Shown here piece by piece: positions 25,101-49,600 of a stretch of DNA of 64,000 bases. Position numbers and translations under genes: made by a program. Origin of the DNA: Gavia stellata (lineage: Eukaryota > Chordata > Aves > Gaviiformes > Gaviidae); the NCBI RefSeq assembly GCF_030936135.1, contig NC_082598.1, positions 47,832,347 through 47,896,346 of the forward strand. The letters run 5' to 3'. Within the stretch, counting starts at the first letter, position 1, and each line of letters begins with the position of its first letter. Under the pieces are notes generated by a model. The model worked only from the letters and a program-made list of their open reading frames with translations, did not search any database and was not told the origin of the DNA.

Positions 25101-25514
25101 CTATCTATTGCTAATGAATATAATTAAAAGGGAAGAGGATATCAAGGTTTAGAGTGCTTTTCAGCACCCAGATTCGACCAATGCTTTTCAGCACCCAGAT
25201 TCCACCAATGCTGAATCCTCAAAAAGGATCTAAAGTTTCAAACATGAAAACAGAGGAGGGAGGAGTATAGAGCACAGCTATAAATAGGGTTGGGCAATGA
25301 AGAAATAGACAGGTTGCAGCTGATTCCCTGCCCGCTCCCGCCCCCATGACCAGCAGTTCACCTACTGTCATGGCATGGAGGAGAGAGGGCATTATATGAA
25401 TGTGAATTCTGGGAACTTATTTGTGATAAGTCTTCACTTCCAGTACTTCTTAAAAAATTTTTTTTTGTTTCTTTTGTAGGTATAGCAGATATAGTTTCAT
25501 CAGTATTTGTTTGA
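16002..25514 (+). CDS. CTSO: Cathepsin O, spliced CDS in 8 exons (gene span ATG to stop)
   Basis: Papain-family (C1A) cysteine protease, expected to enter the secretory pathway as a zymogen and act in lysosomes. Joining eight exons with GT-AG introns and consistent phases gives 1020 nt, 339 residues plus stop. Order: signal peptide (hydrophobic core around residues 13-22), propeptide to about 125, mature domain from about FDWRDK (130-135). The catalytic set is present: oxyanion Gln144, Cys150 in CGGCWAF, His287 in NHAV and Asn307 in NSWG. The motifs SVQQVIDCSYNNYGC and AVSWQDYLGGII identify cathepsin O rather than L, B or K. Human CTSO is 321 residues; the surplus is mainly a Gly/Ala-rich stretch in exon 1. 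ATG 16002 is preferred for its G at -3 and +4; ATG 16035 in frame would leave a cleaner signal peptide. The gene converges with TDO2. Confidence 0.97.
17534..17639 (+). CDS. CTSO: CTSO coding exon 2
   Basis: Residues 67-101 plus the first base of codon 102, between a T-rich acceptor ending TTCAG and donor GTACAT. It encodes the propeptide inhibitory segment with the conserved FYGINQFSHLFPEEF, which marks this family member. Confidence 0.96.
18637..18770 (+). CDS. CTSO: CTSO coding exon 3
   Basis: Residues 102-146, starting after GTTTAG and ending in phase 0 before GTAAGT. It spans the propeptide end and mature N-terminus (FDWRDKK) and includes the oxyanion-hole Gln144 in RNQ. The segment between AIYLRS and FDWRDK is lysine-rich and about two residues shorter than in human. 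Confidence 0.96.
19709..19770 (+). repeat. 31-bp tandem duplication in CTSO intron 3
   Basis: Two adjacent 31-bp copies (19709-19739 and 19740-19770) begin GAATCCTTAAAATAAGACA and end AATGCAT. They differ at only two positions, which suggests a fairly recent local duplication. Confidence 0.9.
19986..20153 (+). CDS. CTSO: CTSO coding exon 4 (active-site cysteine)
   Basis: Residues 147-202, in phase 0 at both ends, acceptor TACCAG and donor GTTTGA. It opens with CGGCWAFS, containing the nucleophile Cys150, and continues with the disulfide-rich stretch CSYNNYGCSGG. Confidence 0.97.
20265..20336 (+). repeat. TG/TATG microsatellite in CTSO intron 4
   Basis: Interrupted alternating purine-pyrimidine DNA made of TG, TA and TATG units about 110 bp downstream of exon 4. 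Length polymorphism is likely. Confidence 0.8.
21688..21809 (+). CDS. CTSO: CTSO coding exon 5
   Basis: Residues 203-242 plus two bases of codon 243, acceptor TTTCAG and donor GTAGCT. It encodes the mid-domain segment with KVKLVRDSEY and GLCHYF, matching mammalian CTSO. Confidence 0.96.
23028..23191 (+). CDS. CTSO: CTSO coding exon 6 (active-site histidine)
   Basis: Residues 243-297 plus one base, acceptor TCACAG and donor GTGCGT. It contains GPLAVTVDAVSWQDYLGG and the catalytic His287 in ANHAVLITGF. Confidence 0.97.
23650..23742 (+). CDS. CTSO: CTSO coding exon 7 (active-site asparagine)
   Basis: Residues 298-328 plus one base, acceptor TTCCAG and donor GTGAGT. It carries Asn307 in YWIVQNSWG and the conserved GIDGYVRVK strand. 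Confidence 0.97.
25155..25208 (+). repeat. 27-bp tandem duplication in CTSO intron 7
   Basis: Two adjacent 27-bp copies (25155-25181 and 25182-25208) beginning TGCTTTTCAGCACCCAGATT differ at one base. This is a recent local duplication about 270 bp before the last exon. Each copy contains TTTTCAG, which resembles a splice acceptor, but nothing downstream is coding. Confidence 0.92.
25480..25514 (+). CDS. CTSO: CTSO coding exon 8 with stop codon
   Basis: The last residues (329-339) read GIADIVSSVFV followed by TGA at 25512-25514, after a T-rich acceptor ending TTGTAG. The tail matches the C-terminus of mammalian cathepsin O closely. Confidence 0.96.
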
Positions 25515-27410
25515 CACTTACTGGCCAAAGACCATGATTATTGTTTGGATAATAGTTTGGCACACACTTGATGTGAAGATTTACTTCAAAGCAACATTTT
25601 ATAAAATAAGAAATGACTGTAAGGGCAATTCCTGCTTTTAGACAGTACAGGAATGGGTTGGCTGGAGTTTTTAAAAGTGTTTTTATTTGGAATGTGCATT
25701 GAGTATGAAATCTCGTGGAATAAGAAGACTCGAAATCAGCTGGAGAGGATGCAAAAAGAAGTTACAAAAATGGACTGAAACTGTGAATGTGAACTCTATC
25801 CAAGTGTTGAATACTACTCCATAAAAAAAACTTCCAAGGAAAGAAGTGATGAAAAATGATAAGGAATTTCGGTCAAATAATCAATAGTATGACAACATAC
25901 AATCAAAATGCTTTGGATATAAGAAGAACCATAATTAGGTCTGCTTTTACTTGGTGAGGAGGAAGGGCAGATGGAAGAAAATATTATCTCTGTTTTGCTT
26001 TGATACCTGTCTAGCACCTCTGACAGACACACACATTTTGTCTTCCTCCTTTTTGTGAAATCCTACTTTAAAGCTAGAATAATAGAAGAAGGAAATGGAG
26101 AGTCAAAGTTGTTTCCTGAGCACCCGCTGTCTCTGAAGTGCTGCAGTCCTTCAGTTTCAGTCTTCCAACCTTTATTGGGTAAATACAACTTTAGAGCTCT
26201 TCAGAGTAGGGAGTGTGTTTTGGAAAGTGCCTGGAATATCTGAGTCTTCTGGATTAATTTGTTAGATGGGTAGAAAAGTAAGAAGTAACTGTATTTAGAT
26301 AAACCGAGGCAGTTCCAGTGGTTTAACATTCTGTGTCCTGGCAGGATGTATGTGTTTGCAAATCAGCCTTTCCGTGCTTTGAGAGCTGTGTCAGTTCCAT
26401 GCCTTCTCCCTTCTCTACTTCACAACTAACAGTAAAGCCAGTTACAAAATAGAAATCAAAAAACTTACTTATTGTAGAAAAAATTGTGAGGGTGGGGGTT
26501 GTTAATACATATTTGCCACCTTTAGAAAGTCAGCAATTACAGAATACTCCAAATAGAGTGGATGTTAAATTTCCCTACATTAATTGAACTCATAGGTGGG
26601 ACTTGTGGGGAATCAAAAGGTGGTTCCAGCTTTGCTGACATGTAAAACTGCACTTGCAGGCAAATGTAACTAGAATTCACAACCAAACATGTAATTCTAA
26701 AATGCTCTGAATCTTTCATCTGGAATGCTTTCCCTGTAATCTCTTATGATATGAAGCACTAGTATGAAAAGTATTGAAGCAGTTCTGTAATTTTTGCACT
26801 CAATTACTGTACCATGTTAATAGATCAATGTATTATTATCTTTTTATGACAAATACAATCATAATTGTCTGTTGTAAGTATTGTCATTTTAGTCCTTTTA
26901 ATATTTTAAATGAAAGGAAGACCAAGCACTACCTTTCACTGTTTCAGGTTCTGCTACTTACTGAATTTACTGGCTGAAAACTTCAGATTAACAACAGGGG
27001 AAGTCTTCTGTAGTCTTACGTCTTCTGTAGTATGGCCTTCCCTTAGCAGTTTACAAACAACAAATACCATACTCTCATAACTGGAAAATGATAGCCAAAG
27101 TTCCTCACTGGCATTGATAAGAGTAATGTTGTTATAGTAGTATCAAACACAGACGTTCCACCGGTGTTTTTGAGGTGGTACTACCAGGAATAAGTACCTG
27201 AAGCGATAAGACACAGAGCAACTCAGCAGAGATTAAGGCCTACAGCGTATGTGTATTTCCAAGGGAAGCGTTTAAAAAGACAAGAGTCCAATGAGAAGAC
27301 GACGCAGCTTTCTCAATATTCTGTGGCCAAATTTGCCTTGCTTTTATTATATATCAATTTAATTCTTATTTCAATGATATTTTGAATAAAAACCACTTTT
27401 AATGTCTGTC
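25515..27410 (+). other. CTSO: Inferred CTSO 3' untranslated region
   Basis: About 1.9 kb of non-coding AT-rich DNA follows the stop. The first canonical AATAAA on this strand is at 27385-27390, with a GT-rich stretch (TGTCTGTC, TGTTGTTT) just after. Cleavage is inferred near 27405-27415. Use of weaker, earlier signals cannot be excluded. Confidence 0.6.
27385..27390 (+). terminator. CTSO: Candidate CTSO poly(A) signal AATAAA
   Basis: First canonical hexamer downstream of the CTSO stop codon, with GT-rich sequence within 15-35 bp downstream. Confidence 0.6.
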
Positions 27411-27454
27411 ATAATGTTGTTTGAACTTTATGCTTGCTTTAGAAGAAGGCTTAA

Positions 27455-28144
27455 CAAAAGAAGAGCTTTAATACTGCTTTATTTGAAGTGCAAAGTAAGT
27501 ACTTATTTATATCTGCTATTCTTAACAGTAAGTATTTCTACTGAAGGGATTCACATTCATGTGTAACAACACATAGATAGCAACGTTATTCCTGATGTAT
27601 GTAAAAGTTCAAGAGGCTTGGGTGTTTATAGATTCAGGACTTAATATTATTTTAAATCTAGCTTTTGAAACTCTTAACCCAAAATTCCTTTCAAAATTCC
27701 ACTAGAGCTCAGAAACTAATGTTCTTTTGAAGGTGATGAGACTCATTACATCCTCAACTAGAAGCAGTAAATTACTAGCAGCCATTAGCCAAACAAACAA
27801 ATACAAAAATATGTACAAATATGACATGATCATGATAATTCTGTATAATTTACTCCCTCTCTCTATATGTAGGTTTTAGAAGCCAACTAAGAGTTAAAAA
27901 TTGGCCGTTGAGTTGAATTGGGGTATCATTTTAGTCTTAACATAGGCTAACTCAATACAGATTATTTTTTCTACAAACAATTACATTTCTTCCATAAATC
28001 GATCATACTATTCACATAGCTGTCATACATAAATACATATTTACACACCCACACTGTGTGAGAATAGCTGTTGTATATGAGGGATAGCACCACTCGAGGT
28101 GAAAGTCCTGAAGTTCTTTACAGCAACCGGTCTAGAAAGGCAGG
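27455..28144 (-). other. TDO2: Inferred TDO2 3' untranslated region
   Basis: Reading down from the TDO2 stop on the - strand, the first canonical AATAAA is at 27483-27478, followed by a pyrimidine-rich CTTCTTTTG stretch. This gives a 3'UTR of roughly 680-690 nt. No repeats are seen in it. Confidence 0.6.
27478..27483 (-). terminator. TDO2: Candidate TDO2 poly(A) signal AATAAA
   Basis: First canonical hexamer on the - strand after the TDO2 stop. It lies 88 bp from the CTSO signal on the opposite strand. Confidence 0.6.
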
Positions 28145-40487
<12,343 letters not shown>

Positions 40488-40564
40488 GATTCCAGGATCC
40501 AAACTCGCTGAGCTGCGCACCAGGAAATATACTCCGTTAGTGTTCCCAAATCCACTGCAGCCGC

Positions 40565-40571
40565 CTTATAT
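40565..40571 (-). promoter_or_regulatory. TDO2: TATA-like box of TDO2
   Basis: ATATAAG on the - strand, about 80 bp before the start codon, would place transcription start near 40540 and give a 5'UTR of about 50 nt. A TATA-type promoter fits a tissue-restricted, hormone-regulated liver gene. A GATA core (AGATAA) lies just upstream at about 40575-40583. Confidence 0.6.
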
Positions 40572-40656
40572 GTAACCTTATCTCACCGCCTAGGCCAACC
40601 CCCAAATTCTCCTCCTCAGCCCATCCCCGCTATTCAATAATTACAGAAACTATTGC

Positions 40657-40669
40657 GGCACAAAGGTCA
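40657..40669 (+). promoter_or_regulatory. TDO2: HNF4-type DR1 site upstream of TDO2
   Basis: GGCACAAAGGTCA matches the direct-repeat-1 consensus GGGNCAAAGGTCA at all but one position. It lies about 90 bp upstream of the TATA-like box. HNF4A and related nuclear receptors that bind DR1 drive hepatocyte genes, which fits TDO2 expression. The binding claim is motif-based only. Confidence 0.5.
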
Positions 40670-40679
40670 GTAAGTTCAC

Positions 40680-43600
40680 GTGTTGTTGCCTCTCCAGGTT
40701 TGGGTTTTTTTTTTTTCAATCAGTCAAAACAGGAATGGTTGGCATACTTGCTTTGTCCTATGGCACACACTTGTTGTGCTTTTTACTGCAAGGGTTGCGC
40801 CAGTCGCTTCTTTGGAGACCGAGACTGGTGTAAGGGGTAAGTCAATGAGAGGTCTGTGTGTGAGAAAAAGGCAATATTTATTAAACTCAGGAATTGTTAA
40901 AGTAGGTTTTTAACTTGCAGCCCCTTGTATCAAGATTTCATTTTTCAAACTTAAGAGTATCTTGATATATATGGAAAAGCAAAGGGTAGGGGAAGGGAAA
41001 GAGAACATATTTCTATGGCAGACTGAACAATGCTTGTGAGCGATTTCAAGTAATACACATACTTTCAAAAAATACACACATATTAAGTAAAAAACCTAAA
41101 AGTAATCATGTACATCTCATGCTATTTTTCCAGTGGTTTAACTCATGACAATTTCTTAATTTTATTTCCTCGCTCAAAAGTTTCACTCTCATTTATTGAC
41201 AAATGTTACTCAATTCTATTTAATCATCAGCTTAACACACACTGAAGTAACATGTAACTAGTGTGTACCTCTTTCCTGCCTGCCAGCCTTTTCTGAAAAA
41301 AAAGTTAATGCTCAGTTTTACTGCAAACAAAGCTACAGGGCCGCTGTGACCCCAGACCATTTGCTCTCTGCAAGACTTACTCTGCTTAGTGGTGTCTTTG
41401 TGGTGGTTTCAGCTGTTCTGGTCACTTAAGAGTAGTTGGCTCATTAAAAGTCATACACAGTACATGGGTGATGGGATGTATACCTTGCTTAGCCAGATGC
41501 TATATGTCAGGCTATACAAATATTAGCTTAAAACTAAGCTGAGCCACAAGAAAAGTAGGACTCCACTCAGACAACCCATCAAGCAATGTCAAGGTGTTCT
41601 TCCTTCACGGTGTAAAACCTGACAGAGGAAAATAATCCTCTCACCACACACATCTATACATCTGCTCAGGATGTAGGCAAGTAGAGATGAAAGTGAAGAT
41701 TGTGCACTGGCACATACATCAGAAATTAAATGTCGAAAACTGTGGTTTTCACCATTCTATTTGCACTCAAACAGCTTAATTACAAATGTAATAATCTCTC
41801 ACACCCACAGACCTTGAAGGTTTGTCTTGTCATTTCTATACACCTTCCCCTGAAACATCAAGACTGAGCCTCCACAGTGAAATCAAACTTTCTGTTACCT
41901 TTTCTCACGGTACAAGCAAAGAAAGAGTGTGAACCTGGTAAAACTAAGGACAGTTGAAAAATACTGAACTCTTAACCTCACCAAAGAAGTTACTGACTGT
42001 TTTCTTGTGCAGTTGTAGTTTCTTCTGTGGGACACAGAGAATAATAAACTTCCAGAGCAATGGTCTCTGACTTGCAACCTTTACATTGCCTACCCAGTAG
42101 GCGGAAGACTTTGAAGTATCAGAGCCCTTTTAAACTCTGTGCTTAACAAAACATTAACTCCCTATTTGGGAAGTAATACTACCCTTAATCGGTTCAGGGT
42201 TACCAAACTCACTTGAAATCTAGCTGAGGATACTATTTGAACCAAACTCTATACAAACTCCCCTTCTGATTCAGCAACAGACAAGCTTCAGTCAATCAAA
42301 TAAATCAACAACGATTTAGAAAGTTATTTCCAGGATTTTCAACATGTTCAAACTCTCTGTTTAGGGACCTCATAGCTAACTGGTCCCAAAGCACCTCCAT
42401 CCTAAAAAACACCAGCCTAATAACACTTGCAAAACTTGACAATCCAAATGAAACACATCCACTACTCATTGCTCTTACTTGATGACCATGTTCACTTTCC
42501 CCTGTTAAACCCTCTTGCGCTGGTGCATTTAGAAAGCTTGGCTATCCCCAGGACTCTCCTGCTGAGAGAACATTCCCAAGTCTCTCTGAGTCCTTTATCA
42601 CCAAAATCTGCCTTTCCATCAGTTCCTCTTGTATTTCATTAGCAACCGAGAACCTTATGATATATATGAGAGGATTCAAAAATATGATTCTCCAAATCAT
42701 CAGAAAACTGCAAAGACATTGGAAAAAAGAAACATGAGCAGTTTGTTTCAAGCCCACATTTGGGCCACAAATACATTCCTCTAACCATGTTTGTACATCA
42801 TGCTTCAATTTAAAACATGAAACAAAAATATTTTTTGCAGTGCTGTCAATACATGAAACACTGTTATCAAAGTATTCACTCAGATCCTAGAAAAGCCCTA
42901 ACAATTTAACAATCCCTTTCCATGGCAGAGATAATTAAAAATAAGCTGTTACTTTCATACACAATCCAGAATGAAGATGGTAAGCTCAAGTTCTATGTTT
43001 TTATGAGAAGCAAAAAACACATATGTGTTTAAGAAAAAAAGACTACCTAGTAAAACTGTTTAAAAATTTTTTAACATCTAAAATATATACTCTATACCTT
43101 GTATCTACTTTGTCAAGTGAATACTACAGACTATATTCTTTGCATTAAATGCAAATCCATGTTTACTGGGCAAAGTATATGAACTCTTTGATTTTGCACA
43201 TAAACCAGAAATAATTTGCTCTTTCTTTTCTTTCTCTTATAGGTAACCTCAACTGAAATAAATGTTCAAACTAAAATGTGCATAAGTTCAATCAGTCTGA
43301 ACTGATGCTGCAGTAATTTAACAAGCCATGTTTCACTTCGAAAACTAGAAATGTTGGAAGTGGCTTCACATTAACTTCTTAAGCAAAAGCCTTACCTCTC
43401 CCCTGCCCTGCCTCAAAAACAAGCAAACAAAATGAGACCACGGTATCCATGTTTTATAGAGAGAAGGAAAAACAAGTATGGGACTTAAAGTTGGTAACTC
43501 CTATCTGCATTGAGCATCTAGCCAGAGCAATCTCTGTAGACTGACAATTTCCTTGGAAGCTGGGTAATATTATGGATAATATCCTTGCAACCGTTCATTT

Positions 43601-46600
43601 AAGGAAATTTAATCTCATGCTAGCTGAGTTCTGCTCTCTAACCATTCCAACTACAACAGACCTCAAACTATCCAAGATCAGTGGAAAAAGAGGTCTTAAT
43701 GCGGACTTGAAAACTCCTGAAATAAAACCATAGACAATACAGAACTATCTTTCATTCATCTTACTGGCTGCCTTCATCTGATCTCAGCAAGGCTTCACAA
43801 GCGTGTAATGAACTTGGTACTAAAAGAGTGAAAAAAAAGTGACTTGCACTACCTGATTATGAAATTGTCTGTTGGCAGTGTAGATGATAGCACAGATTAA
43901 AAGAGCCCTCAGGTTTGGATCAGCTCAGAGCCTTGAACTCTGGTGTGGCTGCGGATACCCTTAGAAATAAATGTGCTTCTGCCATGCTGCTCAAATTTGG
44001 GTCTCACTGTAGGGCCATGATTTTTCTTTGAGTGGTTTGAGTGGCCTTTATGCCCTGACAGAGATTTTACAGCTATATTATAGCTCTTTATACTAGCATA
44101 ATCATAAACGAGTCTTGATGAAAAAAGCTCTTCCAAGTGCATGTATCTGAAAGAAAAATGTAACCTTAATTTTAATTGACGATATTACTTTTTTCTCAAA
44201 ATGCACCATCCTTTCCCTTTTTCATGCTGAACACTCGGAACAACATAGAAGCAGATGTAACCACATACACAACTTGCTGTTCATGCTGTGGATGACTGAG
44301 CAAGGCTATGACGACCAAGAGCGTGTGTGTGCCCTTGGGCTTTTATTTAGTTATTTGTTTATTTACTTTTAAAACACAGAAGTCAGACAGAAAGACTTCT
44401 GTTCATCCCAGAATCATACCAGAGGACTCTAACCTTCAGCAGACAGTGAGAGTGTTCTGTTTCACAACTGGGGTGAATACAAGACAAACAGTTAAACACA
44501 GCAGGAAAAACCCACAGCTTCCCAGAACTGCACTTCATGGCCTTCAAACGAACTGTCATGGCCTTCATGACCAAGCATGGGAATTGTTAAGCATGCTTCT
44601 TAACCCACCCTCATCCCCTTATTTTGTTTACCTCCCCTTCCCCAGTTGTTGACATGGGGTGGCTGGGCTAGCTTTGCTCTTCTCAGCTGCAACAGGGTTG
44701 CAGAGCAGAGACAAACTGAACTTACTTGGACAAAAAGAAGTGAGTTGTAAGGGCAAAAAGGGAGCATCCCTCTAGCCTGGCCAAGGGGAGGTTTGATGTA
44801 AGGCAGAGGTGTCCTATAGCATATTTCATAGATACAGCTGGAGCCGAAAGTCTGTATGTCATTATTGTGTGGGGCTCTATGTCTAAAACATTAGTCTGAT
44901 GAGGACAGGTAAGTAAGAATGACCTCCTATGTATTGTCATGAATCCAACAAGAGTCTTCTCTCCTACTAAATTAGAAGTGACCTGTTCACCCAAGACAAA
45001 TCTCAAGTTATCCTACGTGAATCACTTGCGGAGAAGAAAAAATGCACACGCAAATGGTTTGGACAGTATCACCCATTCTTCTGCTCAAACTCTCATTCTG
45101 ATTACAAAATCATGACAGATCAATTTGTTTTTCCAATGTTGATTAACTTGAACAAAGAGCTTGGAGACCTTCTGGCTACAAACAAGTGACACTTGAAGCT
45201 TCCCAACACTCTTGTCCCAGTATTACAGACTAGGAGTTATCCATCACAGATTGCTTCTACCTGTGTAACAGTGGCTGCAGTGAGTTGGATAAAAGATCCA
45301 AGTAGGTCATGCTGTGCTGAAAAGTTTCTGCTAGAAAGTAGCATATAACTTGGGAAGAGCTATCAGAACAAAACAAACAATCAAACATTAAAAAAAAAAA
45401 ACAAACAACTAAAAAGCAAGCTTACAGTGAGATTATTTCCCCAATATATCCATCCAACTTTCCAGTGTTGAGAGTCCGGGACTTCCCAAGATATCTGTGT
45501 CCTTGCATTTAGTAACCCTTCTTCTGTGAATCCACAGCCTGCAGCAATGAGTTCTAAAACTGAAGTGCATATCATGTGAAAGAGTATTTCCCTGTGCCAG
45601 TTTCAAACTTCCTGCCAAGTAATCAAGTAATTTTATTTTATGTTTGGTACTAAGTCATGGCTTATGAGCTTATGAAAAATAACTGTACTGTACCTTGTAG
45701 TTCCAGTCACCCTTTTCTGACTTGTGCAGATTCTGTTGTGACCTTTTTGAGATGAAGCATTCAAAAGGCATATATCTTTTTGATGTATAGATGTAAGCAT
45801 TGCTAGTTCCATAAAATTATAGTGATTAAAGAATTTGTCTCTTGGACAACAAACCCACAACTATAATAGTGAAATGCAGTACAGCAGCTACTGGTGGGTT
45901 TTGGTGGACAAGGTGCAACTCAAATTGCACAGCTGAAGCACCCAGTAACCCAAGGCAGAACCTCTCTGTACTGGCTGCTATACAAGCACTGAACAAAAAT
46001 CACTTCCCCAGCCAATTTAATAATATAACAAGAGATAGACAGGTGAATAAAGACATGTAAAAGGAAGGTGAAAAGGAGAAGATACGTTTGGCACCAAAAC
46101 ACGTCCCCTGCTCAAATGAGCGTTTTATGGTTGTCAAAACTGGACTTGCTATTTAACTAGCATTTGAAATTAACAGTCAGTTTTAAGAAAAATAAAATTT
46201 AGTGACTCAAGGCTAAAACAAACAAGCTTAAAGTTGATGCAATATTAATAATCCAATCAGATATTTGTACGTGGGGGAGGAACAGAGCTCAAGGTCTTGC
46301 AAACTACAAACAAAGAGAAGAGATAGCGCTGCAAGAACTTTATTTTTTTTTTTTTAAGTATTATATTTGTTCTACTTCTAAAACACAAAGAACTGTGTCA
46401 TCACTTCCCAGCATACCTTTAATTTCCATTTATGTTTCACACGTCCCAGCACAATCCCCCCCTGCTGTCTATCATTTGTGGCTCAGCAGAATGCAGCAGG
46501 ATTTCTTTCACATTGCACACTATCTTACCATGTTAATGCTGGTACCAAATCTCCTACCCGAAGCTATGCTTAAAAAGGAACTCTTCTTAGATTACCACCA

Positions 46601-49600
46601 GTTCCTCCTACACCTGTATTTTCTAAATATACAGCACTCATGCTGATTGTGCTTTTACGGGTTGTCTGCGAGCTGTACTCCAACAATTGTTCCAGAGGAA
46701 CAATTTATCATCCTCTTGTTGTAACTGACAATTATTTCCCAACTATGGACAAAATGTTCTTTCACTGTTATTGCCAAAACTTCCTCCTTTCATCAATGAA
46801 ATGTATCAATATCAGCAAAAACTATAAATGTAGGAAAAACAACAAATCTTGAATGCATGCCACAGAGTTGTCCCAAGGCAAACCTATCCTCTTTTAATGT
46901 CTTGCAGCCTTGCAAGGTGCAATTCTGTAGTATAGGAAGGCTGTTGTTTTTCCCCTCCTAAACACCTGAATCCTGGTTACCAGTCAGGTACAGTGGAGTC
47001 AAAATCTGGAGCCATAAGCTACTTCCATGCCTCCACATGGCTCAATTTGTGCTGCTGTTTCGTCCATGGTACAGCTGGTTAGCAAGTGCAAAGGGCTGGT
47101 TCAGGTCAAACGCTGATAACGATTTGCTAATCTGATGCTATTCGGTACTACCATTAATGGCTTGGATGACGGAATAGGTTGCACACTTCTTAAATTGACA
47201 AACAAAAACAGCCTGCAAGGTAAAATAGCATGCTGACAGATGGGGGCTAGAATTCAAAATTATCTTAATGCACTGAAATAAATAATGTGCAGCTTCAGTA
47301 ATGCAAAGAGTAGTACTTTTGAACTTCAGCTGTAATAACCAAACTAGGAAATAAGAAATTCTTAAAAAATTATCTGGATGTTTCAGATATTAAAAAATAA
47401 CATGTTAAGCAGCAAAAAGCAAAACTGAAAAAAGCAAATTTTATACTGGAAATTTTAAAGGGAAGCTTTCTACATGGCATGGAAACCCTCCTTTCCGTTC
47501 AGCATCAGAAAGGATTTGCCTGTTGTATTATGTCCTGGGCACCACTCTTCAAGAAAGATGAAGACCACTGGGAAAGAGCTCAGAAGAGTATGCCAAGAAG
47601 AACGAATGTTTGATGTAGAAAATATGGACCATTAAGAGAGATGGAAAGAATTATACTTGACCTGTATAACTAAGAGAAGATTGTGGGGGGAAAGTGATAA
47701 ATACTTTTCCTTCAAAGGGAAGAGTAATAAACAATTTTCCATATACAAGGGGATGGGAAAAGGAGTAGCCAGTTTAAATTATGACAATGTAAGACAGACA
47801 TCAGAAAAAAGAAAAAGAACTTTCTAGTATCTGTAGAGCACTAGAAAACATTGATGAGAGCTTATAATTTCTCCAGTCATAGCTGATTCTGCCTCAATGC
47901 AGAGACAGACCCAATGAGCCCTCAAACTCTCTTTGAGCCCCTTCTTCTGCAGCACCCCCCCCCACTGCTGAATCCACTGGCATACCTGCTTTGAAGGAAG
48001 GAGCAAGGCAGATGCTTGCATTTACAATTAGTTACCATTTTCCACATATCCCAGCATTTCCCATGAAATGGCAATGACAACGCATTATAATAGTCCAGAT
48101 GGTTGTCACTTCCTTTTTTTCTGCTGTTTTTTCTTCTTTGCTAATATTTTTTGTATGAATTAAGTATTTGCAGTCTGCTATATTAGCAAATGCATTACTT
48201 GCTCTATCTTAAAAGGAGATAATATTTGAGATACTTCTATTAAAAAAGAAAGCTAAGCAAAACATTATAACAAGCATTAATGTCGATAAAGCACTTACAG
48301 AGCCTCATGCAATGAAACAGAAGTAGGAAGGAAACACTTTGACATTTTCTGGAAAAAAAAAAATTGTCCAATGAAAGCTAAATATGCACCAAATACATAT
48401 TTGTGTGTGTATGTATGTATTTTCTCTCAGCAGCCTGTAAGAATTCCTGCAAGACATTTTTCTGCAACTAAGCTATAAAGAATTAACTTTATCAGAAACA
48501 CATTATCTATTTGTCCCAGCAAATAGCTACGTAGTTATGGTGGCTGCAGCATTTTTTTTTAAATTTAGCACCGTAAGAGAAGAACTGAACAGCACTGAGA
48601 ACTGACTTCAAATAGCATTTAGAGTACAAAATTTACAATATGCATAAATAAAAAAATCATAACCACCTCTGTCATTGGTTGGTTTTCCTACCCTTTACTG
48701 TATTAAGTATCAGGGAATGTGCTGTTTAGATAACCAGATACACACTGCAAGGAGTGAACAGACAAACCAAGCTCCCTGTGACCAATTTATAATCTGAAAG
48801 CTGTTTGTGCAAGCCATTTGGGAAAGATGAACAAATACAAGATGGATGGTCTTCGCCCCCTAGTGTTTGCTTAAGAATTAATGTAAAACAACCATAAAAG
48901 AAGGAAAATTTTAAAAAGTAATTTCTCTTGTAAAACACAACCAGAGAACCCAAGAATGTTTGTCTAAAGCATTACATAAGCATAAAGACTCTTTGTAAGA
49001 CATCAACTCACAGAATTTTTTTTAAAAAAAACAGTAAGATGAATCCTATTTGCTGTGTAGAGAGAAACTTTGTTTGTACTTCTTAATTGTATATGCATAA
49101 CAGTATGAAACACTGACACAATTTGCTTTAAGAACTCAAGCAACTCAAGCAAGAGGCATTGTCTGGGTTCTGTGAATTAGAGTGGTTTGCATTAATAGGA
49201 TTCCGTGGATCTGCAAATAACTGCTCAGCAGCGCATTAGATGTGGTTGAGTTACATACAGATGTTGAAAAACAGTTTACTGTTAAGCACTTCACTGCTTG
49301 AGTGAACGCAAGTGCCGTGCAAAGCTTGCCCCAGCAAAGAGCCCCATCGGTGAGGCAAAAGTGTCAAATGGAGCTGGGATTTCCAAGAACCTGAGTACAG
49401 AAATCTTCTGCTTGTCACACGGGAATGACTAAATGGAGTTCACTGCTTTACTTTGCAGCTCGTAGCTGTCGCCAAACAACTAGACGGTGATGCACTGAGG
49501 GGCCAAGCTAATACACCTCATAATCCAAGAAGACTGTGGGCAATCAACTGGACCATTACTAAGAGAGTGAATGAAAGAAGCAGCAGCCATTCTCATCCCC

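Noticed and set aside
41001-41016. AGAACA half-site as a glucocorticoid response element for TDO2
   Set aside because: The second half does not fit TGTTCT; one half-site is expected often by chance.
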